Source of the DNA: JBHJGP01 sp050331695
GTDB lineage: Bacteria > Pseudomonadota > Alphaproteobacteria > Geminicoccales > Geminicoccaceae
Assembly (NCBI GenBank): GCA_050331695.1
Contig: JBHJGP010000014.1
Coordinates: 66,094-130,093 of the forward strand
DNA: 64,000 nucleotides
Reading direction: 5' to 3'
Both the position numbers and the translations under genes were made by a program. Under the pieces are notes generated by a model, which saw nothing but the letters and a program-made list of their open reading frames with translations, made no database searches and was not told where the DNA came from. Shown here piece after piece: positions 9,043-17,452 of the stretch. Position 1 is the stretch's first letter. Each line of letters starts with the position of its first letter.

Positions 9043-9505
9043 GCGCTGCGGCCAGATCCCGGGGCGAAAGCTCGATCTGAAGACCCCGGCGTCCGCCATT
9101 GACGAGGATGGTTTCGAAGGCGAGCGCCGCTTCATCAAGAAGACAAAGATGGCGGTTTTTCTGGCCGAAAGGACTGATCCCGCCCTTGACATAGCCGGTC
9201 GCGCGCTCGGCGGCTGTCAGTTCGGCGACCGTCGTCCGCTTGGCGGCGAGTGCCCGGGCAACGGCTTTCAAATCGATCTCCCGGTCGGACGCGAGCAAAG
9301 CGTTGGCGAGATGGTTTCGCCCGCCGCCCTCGATGTGGAGCATGACGCATTTCAGCAGCCTGGCGGGTTCCACATTCAAGGCCACCGCTGCTTGGAGGCC
9401 GATCCTGCCGGAACTATCGTCGAAATCATAAGTGTGCGTTCGGTAAGTCAGGCCGGCTCGGTCCAGCGCCTGGATCGCTGGGGTCGCGCCCTTCTTCGCC
9501 GCCAT
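9011..9505 (-). CDS. ybaK: YbaK/EbsC-family aminoacyl-tRNA deacylase
   Basis: A 164-residue cytosolic editing protein of the YbaK/ProX family, predicted to hydrolyse Cys-tRNA(Pro) or other mischarged tRNA. The start is the ATG at 9505 (MAAKKGATPAIQ); the frame is open further upstream, but that part lies inside gloB. Family features are the AIQALDRAGLTYRTHTYDFD opening, a conserved lysine in LLKCVMLH, the RTTVAEL segment and GYVKGGISPFGQKNR near residue 105, which is strongly diagnostic. Its start is five bases downstream of the gloB stop, so the two are probably co-transcribed. Confidence 0.93.
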   Translation of the reverse strand: MAAKKGATPAIQALDRAGLTYRTHTYDFDDSSGRIGLQAAVALNVEPARLLKCVMLHIEGGGRNHLANALLASDREIDLKAVARALAAKRTTVAELTAAERATGYVKGGISPFGQKNRHLCLLDEAALAFETILVNGGRRGLQIELSPRDLAAALKAVLAPIGR

Positions 9506-9510
9506 GCCGC

Positions 9511-10275
9511 CTACGCGTTGTCCTTGCGCCGGCGGATCTCGGCGAAGACCTCGACGTCGCTCGCCTGCTCCATACGGAGCTTGGCTCTGATCGCAGGATC
9601 GTTCGGACGGAGAAACGGATTGGTCTCGCGTTCCAAGCCGAGGGTGGTCGGCAGCGTCGGTTTGCCGTCCGCGCGCAGGCGATTGACCTCCTCCGCCCGT
9701 TGCCGCAGCGCTTCGTTGTCCGGATCGATGCTGAGCGCGAAGCGGGCGTTGGCCTGGGTGTATTCGTGACCGCAATAGATCTTCGCTTCATCCGGCAGCG
9801 CCGCGAATTTGGAGAGCGAACGCCACATGGTCTCGGGCGACCCTTCGAACAGGCGCCCGCAGCCGAGCGAGAACAGCGTGTCACCGGGAAACAGCGCCTT
9901 GGCGTCCTTGAACCAGTAGGAGATGTGTCCGGCGGTATGTCCGGGCGTTTCCATCACCTGGGCGTGGAAGGCCCCGAGATCGAAGCCGTCGCCGTCGCTG
10001 AGAGCCACATCGATGCCCGGCACCTTCGCCGCCTCGGCCCTTGGGCCGGTGCCCCGGCAACCGGTCGCCTGTATCAGGTCCCGGACACCGCCCGAGTGAT
10101 CCTGGTGATAGTGGGTGATCAGGATCCAATCGAGGGCTATTCCTTTGGCGTCCAAAAGATCCAATACCGGATCGGCTTGCGCCGGATCGACGAAACCGGT
10201 CACATCTTCGACCGCGTCGCGTATTAAATAGCCGTAATTGTCGCTTAGCAGGGGAACCAACTCGATTTCGAGCAA
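9511..10275 (-). CDS. gloB: Hydroxyacylglutathione hydrolase (glyoxalase II)
   Basis: Metallo-beta-lactamase-fold enzyme that hydrolyses S-lactoylglutathione to lactate and glutathione, the second step of methylglyoxal detoxification. The metal-binding motif is THYHQDHSGG near residue 54, and ETPGHTAGHISYW and GDTLFSLGCGRLFEG follow in family order; CGHEYTQANARFAL is in the C-terminal part. The start is best placed at the TTG at 10275 (LLEIELVPLLSDNYGYL), which has GGAGG about eight bases upstream and gives 254 residues. A TTG twelve codons earlier has no such site. A methyltransferase gene starts divergently 78 bases away, an arrangement common in alphaproteobacteria. Confidence 0.94.
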   Translation of the reverse strand: MLEIELVPLLSDNYGYLIRDAVEDVTGFVDPAQADPVLDLLDAKGIALDWILITHYHQDHSGGVRDLIQATGCRGTGPRAEAAKVPGIDVALSDGDGFDLGAFHAQVMETPGHTAGHISYWFKDAKALFPGDTLFSLGCGRLFEGSPETMWRSLSKFAALPDEAKIYCGHEYTQANARFALSIDPDNEALRQRAEEVNRLRADGKPTLPTTLGLERETNPFLRPNDPAIRAKLRMEQASDVEVFAEIRRRKDNA

Positions 10276-10353
10276 GGCCGTCTTCCTCCACGATGCCGCG
10301 CCGGTTAACAACTGACTGGCCAGGCACTAGAGTGATGGTTCAGCCCGCCGGCA

Positions 10354-11178
10354 ATGAGTGATCTTATGCGTTTAGTCGTCAACGATCTTCGAACCTTCTA
10401 CGCGAGCAGACAAGGCCAAGTTGCAAGGCGGCTGATCGTTCACGAGATCAAGCGGGCCTGTCCGGACTTTCCGAACGGCCGGGTCGTCGGTGTCGGCTAT
10501 GCCGGGCCGTTTCTCGAGGCCATGCGCGAGGACGCCGCCGAGGTGTTCGCGCTGATGCCCCAGGAGCAGGGCGCGGAACCGTGGCTTTCAGATGGCCGGG
10601 TTGCCGCAGCACTGGTCGACGAGACCAATCTCCCGCTTGGTGACAATAGCGCCGATTGTGTCGTGCTCGCCCATTCGCTGGAGGCGAGCGACCGGGTCAA
10701 CAGGCTCTTGCGCGAAGTTTGGCGGATACTCGCCGACGGCGGCCGGCTCTTGGTCCTGGCTCCCAATCGCCGTGGCCTGTGGTCGTTCGCCGACACCAAC
10801 CCCTTTGGTCATGGCCGGCCCTACTCATCCACGCAGCTGAAACAGCTTCTTCGGGCCAACATGTTTAACCCGCTGCGCCGGGCGCGGGCGCTCTACATGC
10901 CGCCTAGCCAATCGCGTCTGATCCTGAGGACCGCGGTCGCCTGGGAGCGGGTGGGCCGCCGATTTGCTCGGGCCTTCAGCGGTGTCCTGATCATCGAGGC
11001 CGAGAAATCGCTCTATGCCGGCACGCCGCTTTTGGTGGGCGCGAAGAAACTGAAGCACCGGGTCTACGCGCCGTTCAAACATCCGGCCGGTGCTCAGGCG
11101 GCGGCCTACAAAACGCCTGCGGAGCCGTCCGGCTTGGCGACGAGCCTACCACTGTTGAAGATCAAACCACCGCTTTAG
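10354..11178 (+). CDS. Class I SAM-dependent methyltransferase
   Basis: A 274-residue protein with a degenerate Rossmann methyltransferase fold. VVGVGYAGPFLEAM near residue 46 is in motif I position, LPLGDNSADCVVLAHSLE near 95 matches motif IV, and LREVWRILADGGRLLVLAPNRRG near 118 is the typical post-motif segment. The C-terminal 70 residues are basic and hydrophobic. The substrate is unknown. It is divergent from gloB and 34 bases upstream of hisC, so it may share a transcript with the amino-acid genes. Proteins of this type are regularly found beside gloB in alphaproteobacteria. Confidence 0.85.
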   Translation: MSDLMRLVVNDLRTFYASRQGQVARRLIVHEIKRACPDFPNGRVVGVGYAGPFLEAMREDAAEVFALMPQEQGAEPWLSDGRVAAALVDETNLPLGDNSADCVVLAHSLEASDRVNRLLREVWRILADGGRLLVLAPNRRGLWSFADTNPFGHGRPYSSTQLKQLLRANMFNPLRRARALYMPPSQSRLILRTAVAWERVGRRFARAFSGVLIIEAEKSLYAGTPLLVGAKKLKHRVYAPFKHPAGAQAAAYKTPAEPSGLATSLPLLKIKPPL

Positions 11179-11212
11179 TCGACGACCAAACCCGTTTCCG
11201 AGGCTTGAACGC

Positions 11213-12301
11213 ATGGCCGGACCGCTTCCCCGTCCGGGGATCCTTGAGATACATCCCTATATAGGTGGCAAAGCCGAAGCGTCTCACGGCATGCCGGTGG
11301 CCAAGCTCTCCTCCAATGAGAGCCCGCTGGGACCGAGCCCGAAAGCGCAACAGGCTTATCGGGAGCTTGCAGGAGAGCTCCACCGCTATCCGGACGGCGG
11401 CGCCAATCGTCTGCGCGCCGCGCTTTCGGCTTACGCCAACCGAGATGCCGAGCGGATCGTCTGCGGCGCCGGCTCGGACGAGCTGATCAGTCTCATTCTC
11501 CAGGCCTATGCCGGACCGGGCGACGAGGTCATCCATTCGGCCCACGGCTTTCTCATGTATCGGCTCTCGACCCTGGCCGTGGGCGCGCAGCCGGTGGCCG
11601 CGCCGGAGCGCGACCTCAGGGCATCGGTCGACGACATTCTGGCCGCCGTGACGAGCCGCACCAAGATCGTCTTTCTGGCCAATCCCAACAACCCGACCGG
11701 CACCTACCTGCCGGCACAAGAGGTCGAGCGGTTGGCTTACGGCCTGCCGGACGGCGTTCTCCTGGTCCTGGATGCCGCCTACACCGAATATGTCGAGGCG
11801 GAGGATTACGATGTCGGGTTTGACCTGGTCGACCGCTCCGACCGCGTGGTGGTCATCAGAACCTTTTCGAAGATCTTCGGCCTTGCCGCGCTTCGCCTCG
11901 GCTGGGCCTACGGGCCGGCATCGATCGTCGCTGTGCTCAATCGGGTCCGTGGTCCCTTCAATACGAACGCGCCAAGCCAGGCGGCGACGATCGCGGCCCT
12001 CGGCGACACCGACCATCTAACCAAAGCCAAGCACCACAATGCGGTCTGGTTGCCCTGGCTCAGTCAGGAACTTCACCGCTGCGGCCTCGAGGTCACAGCC
12101 AGCGTCGGCAATTTCGTGCTCGCGCGTTTCGGTGACGACCCGAAAACCGGCGCGGACGCGGCGCTCAGCCATTTCGAACAGGGTGGTGTGCTGGTTCGCG
12201 GCATGGCGGCCTATGGCCTGCCCGCTTGGCTACGCATTTCCATCGGCCTCGAGGAAGAAAACCGGCGGGTCGTGAGCCTCACCGAGAAGCTGGTCCATTG
12301 A
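11213..12301 (+). CDS. hisC: Histidinol-phosphate aminotransferase
   Basis: PLP-dependent class I/II aminotransferase of 362 residues. In alphaproteobacteria this copy usually serves histidine synthesis and may also transaminate aromatic precursors. The PLP lysine is Lys220 in RTFSKIFGLAALRLGW. KLSSNESPLGPS near 31 and LANPNNPTGTY near 155 are the substrate- and cofactor-contacting segments. It overlaps the prephenate dehydrogenase gene at its stop (TTGA), and this hisC-tyrC pairing is a conserved feature that hints at tyrosine and phenylalanine synthesis. Confidence 0.95.
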   Translation: MAGPLPRPGILEIHPYIGGKAEASHGMPVAKLSSNESPLGPSPKAQQAYRELAGELHRYPDGGANRLRAALSAYANRDAERIVCGAGSDELISLILQAYAGPGDEVIHSAHGFLMYRLSTLAVGAQPVAAPERDLRASVDDILAAVTSRTKIVFLANPNNPTGTYLPAQEVERLAYGLPDGVLLVLDAAYTEYVEAEDYDVGFDLVDRSDRVVVIRTFSKIFGLAALRLGWAYGPASIVAVLNRVRGPFNTNAPSQAATIAALGDTDHLTKAKHHNAVWLPWLSQELHRCGLEVTASVGNFVLARFGDDPKTGADAALSHFEQGGVLVRGMAAYGLPAWLRISIGLEEENRRVVSLTEKLVH

Positions 12302-13215
12302 CCGACAAGATCGGCCGGTTGGCGCTCATCGGCGTCGGCCTGATCAATGGCTCCCTGTCCCTGGCGCTGCAGAAACGGGGCCTTGTGGCCGACGTCGTCG
12401 GCTGTGCCCGCAATGCCGAAACCCGAGAGCGGGCAATCGAACGTGGGCTCTGCGCCCATGCCGAGGCCGACCCTGCGGCGGCTGTTCAGGATGCCGATAT
12501 CGTCGTGCTCGGCGTACCGCCGGGTGCCATCGGCCCTGTCGCCGAAGCCATGGCGCCGGGGCTCGGCGCCAACACAATCGTGACCGACGTGGCCTCGATC
12601 AAAGCCCATGTGGTTGACGTCGTCCGGCCCCATCTGCCGAACCCGGCGTTGTTCGTACCCGGCCATCCGGTCGCCGGCACGGAGCATTCCGGACCGGACG
12701 CGGCCTTCGACAGTCTGTTCGAGCGCCGCCGAGGTATCCTGACGCCGCTGGCGGACGCCGATCCCGGCGCCGTCACCCGGATCAGGCAGATGTGGGAGGC
12801 GGTGGGCATGAGCATCGACCTCATGACCCCGAATCACCACGATAAGGTGCTCGCCATCACCTCACACATCCCCCATCTGATCGCCTATTCGATCGTCGGC
12901 ACGGTCGGCGATCTGGAGGACCAAACTCAGTCGGAGGTGTTTCGTTACGCTGCGGGAGGCTTCACCGATTTTACGCGGATCGCGGCTTCCGATCCGGTGA
13001 TGTGGCGGGATGTCTTTCTGCACAATCAGGATGCGGTCCTCGAGATGCTGGGCCGGGTCACCGAGGACCTGATCGCGCTGCAGCGCTCCATTCGCTGGGG
13101 CGAGGGTGACCGTCTGGAGGATCTGTTCATCCGGACCCGAGGGCTCAGACGCGGTGTCATCCAGGCCGGCGAGGCTTATGTCCGCCAGGCGGAAGATCCT
13201 CTAGCCGAACAATGA
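12298..13215 (+). CDS. tyrC: Prephenate/arogenate dehydrogenase
   Basis: NAD(P)-dependent dehydrogenase converting prephenate (or arogenate) to the tyrosine precursor. The 305 residues open with LTDKIGRLALIGVGLINGSLSL, a Rossmann GxGxxxGS motif. GHPVAGTEHSGPDAAF near residue 121 carries the conserved catalytic-region histidine. The C-terminal helical dimerisation domain contains DFTRIAASDPVMWRDVFLHN. The start is the TTG at 12298 that overlaps the hisC stop; the frame is open 24 codons upstream, but that part lies inside hisC. No ACT domain is visible, so tyrosine feedback through that module is unlikely. Confidence 0.93.
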   Translation: MTDKIGRLALIGVGLINGSLSLALQKRGLVADVVGCARNAETRERAIERGLCAHAEADPAAAVQDADIVVLGVPPGAIGPVAEAMAPGLGANTIVTDVASIKAHVVDVVRPHLPNPALFVPGHPVAGTEHSGPDAAFDSLFERRRGILTPLADADPGAVTRIRQMWEAVGMSIDLMTPNHHDKVLAITSHIPHLIAYSIVGTVGDLEDQTQSEVFRYAAGGFTDFTRIAASDPVMWRDVFLHNQDAVLEMLGRVTEDLIALQRSIRWGEGDRLEDLFIRTRGLRRGVIQAGEAYVRQAEDPLAEQ

Positions 13216-13769
13216 GCGAGCCGATAAGCCAAGAAAACCTTGATTGGGTGTTCGCCTATGGCTCGTTGATGTGGAACCCGGAGTTTTCGGTTAAGCGCCG
13301 CCTCCGGGGGCGGCTTCACGGCGATCACCGGGCGCTTTGCATCTATTCCTGGCACCACCGGGGCACCGAGACGGCGCCCGGCCTGGTGCTAGGGCTGGAT
13401 CGGGGCGGCGCCTGTCGGGGCCATCTTCTGGGTTTCCGTGAGGACCAACGCGCTGAGGTCATCCGCAACCTCGATCTGCGCGAGTTGACCAGTGCCGTCT
13501 ATGAGCGTCGCCGCGTTCCCGTGCAAACCACGGGCGGGCCGCTGATGGCCTGGGCCTATGTGGTTGTCAGAAACCACGAGCAATATGCCGGAAAGCTCTC
13601 GGACGGCGAGCTCCTTGCCCTGATCCGCCAGGGCAATGGCGGGCGCGGCCGATGCACCGACTATGTGCTGTCGACCGCCGACCACCTGCATGAGGAAGGG
13701 ATTTACGATCCTATCCTGGATCGCCTGGCCAAACATCTTCGTCCTCAGGAAAAAACCTCGAACCGGTGA
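13212..13769 (+). CDS. ChaC-like gamma-glutamylcyclotransferase
   Basis: A 185-residue protein of the ChaC/GGCT family, which cleaves gamma-glutamyl peptides, mainly glutathione, releasing 5-oxoproline. The substrate-binding signature WVFAYGSLMWNPEF is at residues 11-24. CIYSWHHRGTETAPGLVLGLDRGG near 43 matches the conserved ChaC core, and a conserved C-terminal block G-GNGGRGRCTDYVLSTADHL follows. Its ATG overlaps the stop of the prephenate dehydrogenase gene (ATGA), so translation is probably coupled. The last 25 bases overlap the convergent rhamnose kinase gene. Confidence 0.92.
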   Translation: MSEPISQENLDWVFAYGSLMWNPEFSVKRRLRGRLHGDHRALCIYSWHHRGTETAPGLVLGLDRGGACRGHLLGFREDQRAEVIRNLDLRELTSAVYERRRVPVQTTGGPLMAWAYVVVRNHEQYAGKLSDGELLALIRQGNGGRGRCTDYVLSTADHLHEEGIYDPILDRLAKHLRPQEKTSNR

Positions 13770-14905
13770 GCCGGCCGGCTATTGGGCCAGGCGCCGAGCA
13801 GCGCCGCGCCCTGGGCGCTGCCGACTGGCTGCGCTGAAATCTTGATCTCCTGGCCAGAGCGCAACGCCTGCAGTCTCTGAAGAAAACGCCGGTTGGTGGC
13901 GAACGGTCCATCGATCAGGATCGGCCCTCGAGCGTCCAAGAGCGCCAGCGCGTCGGCGGTCCTCCGGGCAGCATCGTCCGAAGCTTCGACCTCCGAAATG
14001 CCGGTGTCCCGCTGTTCGGCGAAGATCCGGCCGCCCATGAACCGGGCGGTTGGCACGGGCTCGCCGGTCACATCCACATTGGCGAGACAGTCCTTCGCCT
14101 CATCCAGTCGATCGAGCGCGCCGCCAACGGCCATCGTGATCACCCAGGTGCCCGTCGACACCACCGTAAACGGTTTTTCCTCCGTCAGAAGCGCCGGCAG
14201 AAGAGACGCGTTGCTGTCGTGGATCCCGCACACGATTTTTGTCTGGGGGTCGAGCGCCGTTCGCTCGGCCAAGTCAGGTGTGAGCGTCCCGATCACGTCC
14301 CACGCTTTGGCGAAAGGCGGAAATTTTTCGCGCCAAGCGAGGCGTTCGACCAGCCCGGAAAACCGCGCCTCGCCCGGCCGCCAGAGATCGGTGTGACAGC
14401 CCAGACTGGTGACGTCGCTCCGAGCGACACCAGACAGCCGCCACGCCCAATATTGCGGATACATTAAGATCGCATCCGCCGCGGCGAACGCTTCCGAGAA
14501 GGTCCGCGCTTGCCAGTAGAGCTGGCGGCCGAGGTTGAGACCCTTGCCCAGTCTCGGACTGAAGCTCAGATGAAAAGGATCCAGCAGGGCGTCATAGTCG
14601 GCCGCCAGTTCGTCGGGCCCATCGAATTCATAATCCAGCATCGGCAACGCAAGCCCTTTGCCGGCGACGACCACGGCCGCCGCCCCGTGGGCCACCGGCA
14701 CGATTCTTTCGATCTTATGACGTCCGGCCTGGTCTCGAAGCTGGTCCAAAAACCAATCGAACATTTTGTCTGTATCGAAGTGAGGGTAGGGCGGGCTCGA
14801 CAAAACTTCGTTCGGCCGGCTGACCTGCTCAATAGTCGAGCCGTCCGCGGCGCAGACGAGAAGCTTTACATTGGTCTTGCCGATATCGAGAACGGCGATG
14901 GTCAT
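13745..14905 (-). CDS. rhaK: FGGY-family sugar kinase of the rhamnose locus
   Basis: Carbohydrate kinase with the actin-like ATPase fold, 386 residues, shorter than most FGGY kinases (about 490). The N-terminal phosphate loop is VLDIGKTNVKLLV. GIHDSNASLLPAL near residue 228 carries the conserved catalytic Asp region, and VVSTGTWVITM follows. It is the last gene of the minus-strand rhamnose operon. In Rhizobium leguminosarum the rhaK kinase lies after rhaRSTPQU and is needed for both catabolism and transport; position and family agree with that. It should phosphorylate L-rhamnulose or rhamnose-derived sugar before RhaD cleavage. Confidence 0.87.
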   Translation of the reverse strand: MTIAVLDIGKTNVKLLVCAADGSTIEQVSRPNEVLSSPPYPHFDTDKMFDWFLDQLRDQAGRHKIERIVPVAHGAAAVVVAGKGLALPMLDYEFDGPDELAADYDALLDPFHLSFSPRLGKGLNLGRQLYWQARTFSEAFAAADAILMYPQYWAWRLSGVARSDVTSLGCHTDLWRPGEARFSGLVERLAWREKFPPFAKAWDVIGTLTPDLAERTALDPQTKIVCGIHDSNASLLPALLTEEKPFTVVSTGTWVITMAVGGALDRLDEAKDCLANVDVTGEPVPTARFMGGRIFAEQRDTGISEVEASDDAARRTADALALLDARGPILIDGPFATNRRFLQRLQALRSGQEIKISAQPVGSAQGAALLGAWPNSRPAHRFEVFS

Positions 14906-14926
14906 TGTCGTTTGAACGCCTGCCTC

Positions 14927-15241
14927 TCAGTTCATGCGGAAAACCTGGACGAGGGGCGTCACCAACGGCGCGTTGTCCGGGTGGGTCTCCATAATGTCGG
15001 ACATGTGCGCCCACCAGCGCTTCATCACCTCCTGCTCCGGCAGCGCGTCCATCCGGTGATCGTCGGTCCGCTTCAACACGGCGAACAGCGTGTTGGTCTC
15101 TTCGTCCAAGAAAATCGAGTAGTCGCTGATCCCGGCATCTCGGAGCGCGGACAAAAGCTCGGGCCAGATTTCGTTGTGGCGGCGCTCATACTCGGCGCGC
15201 TGACCCGGATGAAGCTTCATGGTGAACGCGATCTTTTGCAC
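14927..15241 (-). CDS. rhaU: L-rhamnose mutarotase
   Basis: Small cytosolic enzyme (104 residues, the same length as E. coli RhaM) that interconverts the anomers of L-rhamnose. Conserved family segments are RRHNEIWPELLSAL near residue 19 and MKRWWAHMSDIMETHPDN near 74. The start is a GTG at 15241 (VQKIAFTMKLHPGQ), chosen because it aligns with the RhaM N-terminus and has GGAGGGAG directly upstream. The gene lies between rhaS and rhaK, the position held by rhaU in Rhizobium. The open frame upstream of the GTG runs into rhaS and is not part of it. Confidence 0.94.
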   Translation of the reverse strand: MQKIAFTMKLHPGQRAEYERRHNEIWPELLSALRDAGISDYSIFLDEETNTLFAVLKRTDDHRMDALPEQEVMKRWWAHMSDIMETHPDNAPLVTPLVQVFRMN

Positions 15242-15294
15242 GTCTCCCTCCGCCAGGGCGGGACCTCGATCGAGGCCCCGCATCTGACAAAAGA

Positions 15295-16410
15295 TCAAAA
15301 ATCGAAGTCGTCGATGTTTTCCTTGGAGTAGACGAACGGATCGCCCAGGAGGATTTCGGAGCCGTTGACCACCTGCAGCGTGCCGAGCCGGCCGGCCTCG
15401 ACAGAGGTGTCGCCCGGCTGCAACTCGCCGTCGGCGACGGCGCGGATCACCTGGACGGCGGCGTAGCCCAGATCGACCGGGTTCCAGAGCACCACCGACT
15501 TGACGCAATCCGAGGCGACGTAGGGCCTCATGGCGTTGGGGGTGGCGAGGCCGACGACGGCGACCTCGCCGCAGGCATCGGCCTGGGTCACCGCTTCGGC
15601 GGAGGCCGGTGTCGCCACCGAGGTCATGCCGAACAGACCGTCCAGATCCTCGCCATGTTTGTTGATCAACGTCGTGGCCTGATTAAAGGACAAAATATTG
15701 TCCTCCTGGGCCTCGACCGTCTCGAGCCAGCTCATGTTCGGATAACACTGCTCCTGATAGGCCTGCATTTCGGCGATCCAGCGCGCCTGATTGGGCGTGG
15801 TGAAGGTCGAGGTGACGATGGCGAAGCTGCCGTCCTCGCCGATCTCCTCGGCCATGGCGTCGATCAAGGACTTGCCGATGCCGTTGAACTCCGCCTGGTT
15901 GACGAACCATTCCCGGGCGTCCGGCTCGGCATTGGCGTCGTAACCGACCACGTGGATGCCCTGGTCCAGCGCCTTCTTCAGGACCGGCGCGATCGCCACC
16001 GGATCGTTGGCGGCGAACAGGATGCCGTCGACGCCCTGGGTGACGTAGTTGTCGATGAAGGTGATCTGGTCGTCGATGTTGGCCTCGGTCGGGCCGTCGG
16101 TGGAGACGTTGACATTGCCCAACTCCTCGGCGGCTTCGGCCATGCCCTGGGTGGTGGCGGCGAAATAGCCGATGCCGACCAGCTTGGGCACGTCGACCAC
16201 GGTGATCTCCTTGCCCTGGCGGTCCGGCGCGCCCGAGGGCTGGCCGCCGTCATATTCCTTGGCCGCGACCTCGCCGGGGCTACCGTCGCAGGCGAGCGGG
16301 TTGGTCGGCAGATCGTCGGCGCCGTCCCACGGATCGGCGGCCTGAACTGGCGGCGCCGTTAGGCTGGCGGCAAGCAGCGCGGTGCTGCAGAGCAGTGCGG
16401 TGGGTTTCAT
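15295..16410 (-). CDS. rhaS: Rhamnose ABC transporter, periplasmic binding protein
   Basis: Periplasmic sugar-binding protein of the LacI/RbsB (Peripla_BP_4) type, 371 residues, with a clear signal peptide (residues 1-24, ending VQA-AD). The mature part starts with ITVVDVPKLVGIGYFAATTQGMAEAA near residue 69, typical of rhamnose or AI-2 type binding proteins, and contains DGILFAANDP and VVGLATPNAMRPYV. Name follows the Rhizobium rhaRSTPQU nomenclature; it is not the E. coli RhaS regulator. A GGGAGG site precedes the ATG at 16410. It is encoded between the permease genes and the mutarotase. Confidence 0.93.
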   Translation of the reverse strand: MKPTALLCSTALLAASLTAPPVQAADPWDGADDLPTNPLACDGSPGEVAAKEYDGGQPSGAPDRQGKEITVVDVPKLVGIGYFAATTQGMAEAAEELGNVNVSTDGPTEANIDDQITFIDNYVTQGVDGILFAANDPVAIAPVLKKALDQGIHVVGYDANAEPDAREWFVNQAEFNGIGKSLIDAMAEEIGEDGSFAIVTSTFTTPNQARWIAEMQAYQEQCYPNMSWLETVEAQEDNILSFNQATTLINKHGEDLDGLFGMTSVATPASAEAVTQADACGEVAVVGLATPNAMRPYVASDCVKSVVLWNPVDLGYAAVQVIRAVADGELQPGDTSVEAGRLGTLQVVNGSEILLGDPFVYSKENIDDFDF

Positions 16411-16474
16411 GCCTTATCCTCCCTTTTGGTTCGTTCACTGTTCCGTAGCCGGGTTTCGGTACGATCCGCAATCC

Positions 16475-17452
16475 TCAGCCGTCGCTTCTGCGATGCCGCT
16501 TCAGCAGGTTGGTGATCAGGATCGACAGGATCAGGACGCTGCCGATGACAACGATCGTGGCATCGCCTTTGACGCCGGTCAGCGCCAGGCCGTTCTTGAG
16601 GCACTGGATCAAGGTGAATCCCAGCACCGTGCCGGCGATAGTGCCGACGCCGCCGAAAATGCTGGTGCCGCCCAGAACCACCGCCGCGATGACGTCGAGC
16701 TCGAGCCCCGTGCCCATGTCAGAACGGGTGGTCGAGACCCGGCTAACGAAAATGATGCCGGCAAGCCCGGCCATGGCTCCTGATGCCGTGTAGATCGCAA
16801 GCTTGATCCGGTCGACGGCGATGCCTGAGAACCGCGCCGCCGTCTCGTTGTGGCCGATGGCGTAAAGCGCCCGACCGAAAGTCGTTCGGCTCAGGATCAC
16901 CCAGAAGACGATGATGGCGATGCCCAGAATCCAGAGTTGGGTCGGTACGCCGAAGACGGACCCCTGGCCCAGGACAAAAAACCATTCGGGATAGCCCCGG
17001 ACCGAGCGAGCCTGGCTGATGCCTTCGGCGAGGCCGCGATAGAGGGCCAAGGTGGCGAGCGTCATGATCAGGGGCGGCACGCGCAGTCGGGTGATGAGAA
17101 GCCCGTTGAAGGCGCCGGCCGCCATGCTTATCAGGAAGGCCAGCAGCATGGCGGCCTCCAGCGGCAGGCCGAAATTTTTCCAGCTGTAGCCGAGCGTGAT
17201 CGCACTCAGCCCCATGATCGAGCCGACCGAGAGGTCGATGCCGGCGGTGATGATGATGAAGGTCATCGGCAATGCGACCAGCGCCACTTCGGTCATCAGC
17301 CGGCCCTGGTTCAAAAGGTTGGCGGTGGTGAAAAACCGGTCTGTCAGGCTGGCAAGCACGACCAGCGCCAAAGCGAGCATGGCGAGAAGAACCAGCTCCT
17401 GACCGATCGCGGGCAATCGGCGGCCCAGCGGTTCCTGCGTGATGCTGGCCAC
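16475..17452 (-). CDS. rhaQ: Rhamnose ABC transporter permease (second)
   Basis: Inner-membrane permease of the BPD_transp_2 (ribose/rhamnose) type, 325 residues with about nine or ten hydrophobic segments. Signatures are ITAGIDLSVGSIMGLSA near residue 67 and the cytoplasmic EAA-like loop ALYAIGHNETAARFSGI near 208. VVLGGTSIFGGVGTIAGTVLG near 268 is the conserved C-terminal glycine-rich stretch. The start is a GTG at 17452 whose G is shared with the TAG stop of the upstream permease, so the two are translationally coupled. It is named rhaQ by position; which permease is P and which is Q cannot be told from sequence. Confidence 0.9.
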   Translation of the reverse strand: MASITQEPLGRRLPAIGQELVLLAMLALALVVLASLTDRFFTTANLLNQGRLMTEVALVALPMTFIIITAGIDLSVGSIMGLSAITLGYSWKNFGLPLEAAMLLAFLISMAAGAFNGLLITRLRVPPLIMTLATLALYRGLAEGISQARSVRGYPEWFFVLGQGSVFGVPTQLWILGIAIIVFWVILSRTTFGRALYAIGHNETAARFSGIAVDRIKLAIYTASGAMAGLAGIIFVSRVSTTRSDMGTGLELDVIAAVVLGGTSIFGGVGTIAGTVLGFTLIQCLKNGLALTGVKGDATIVVIGSVLILSILITNLLKRHRRSDG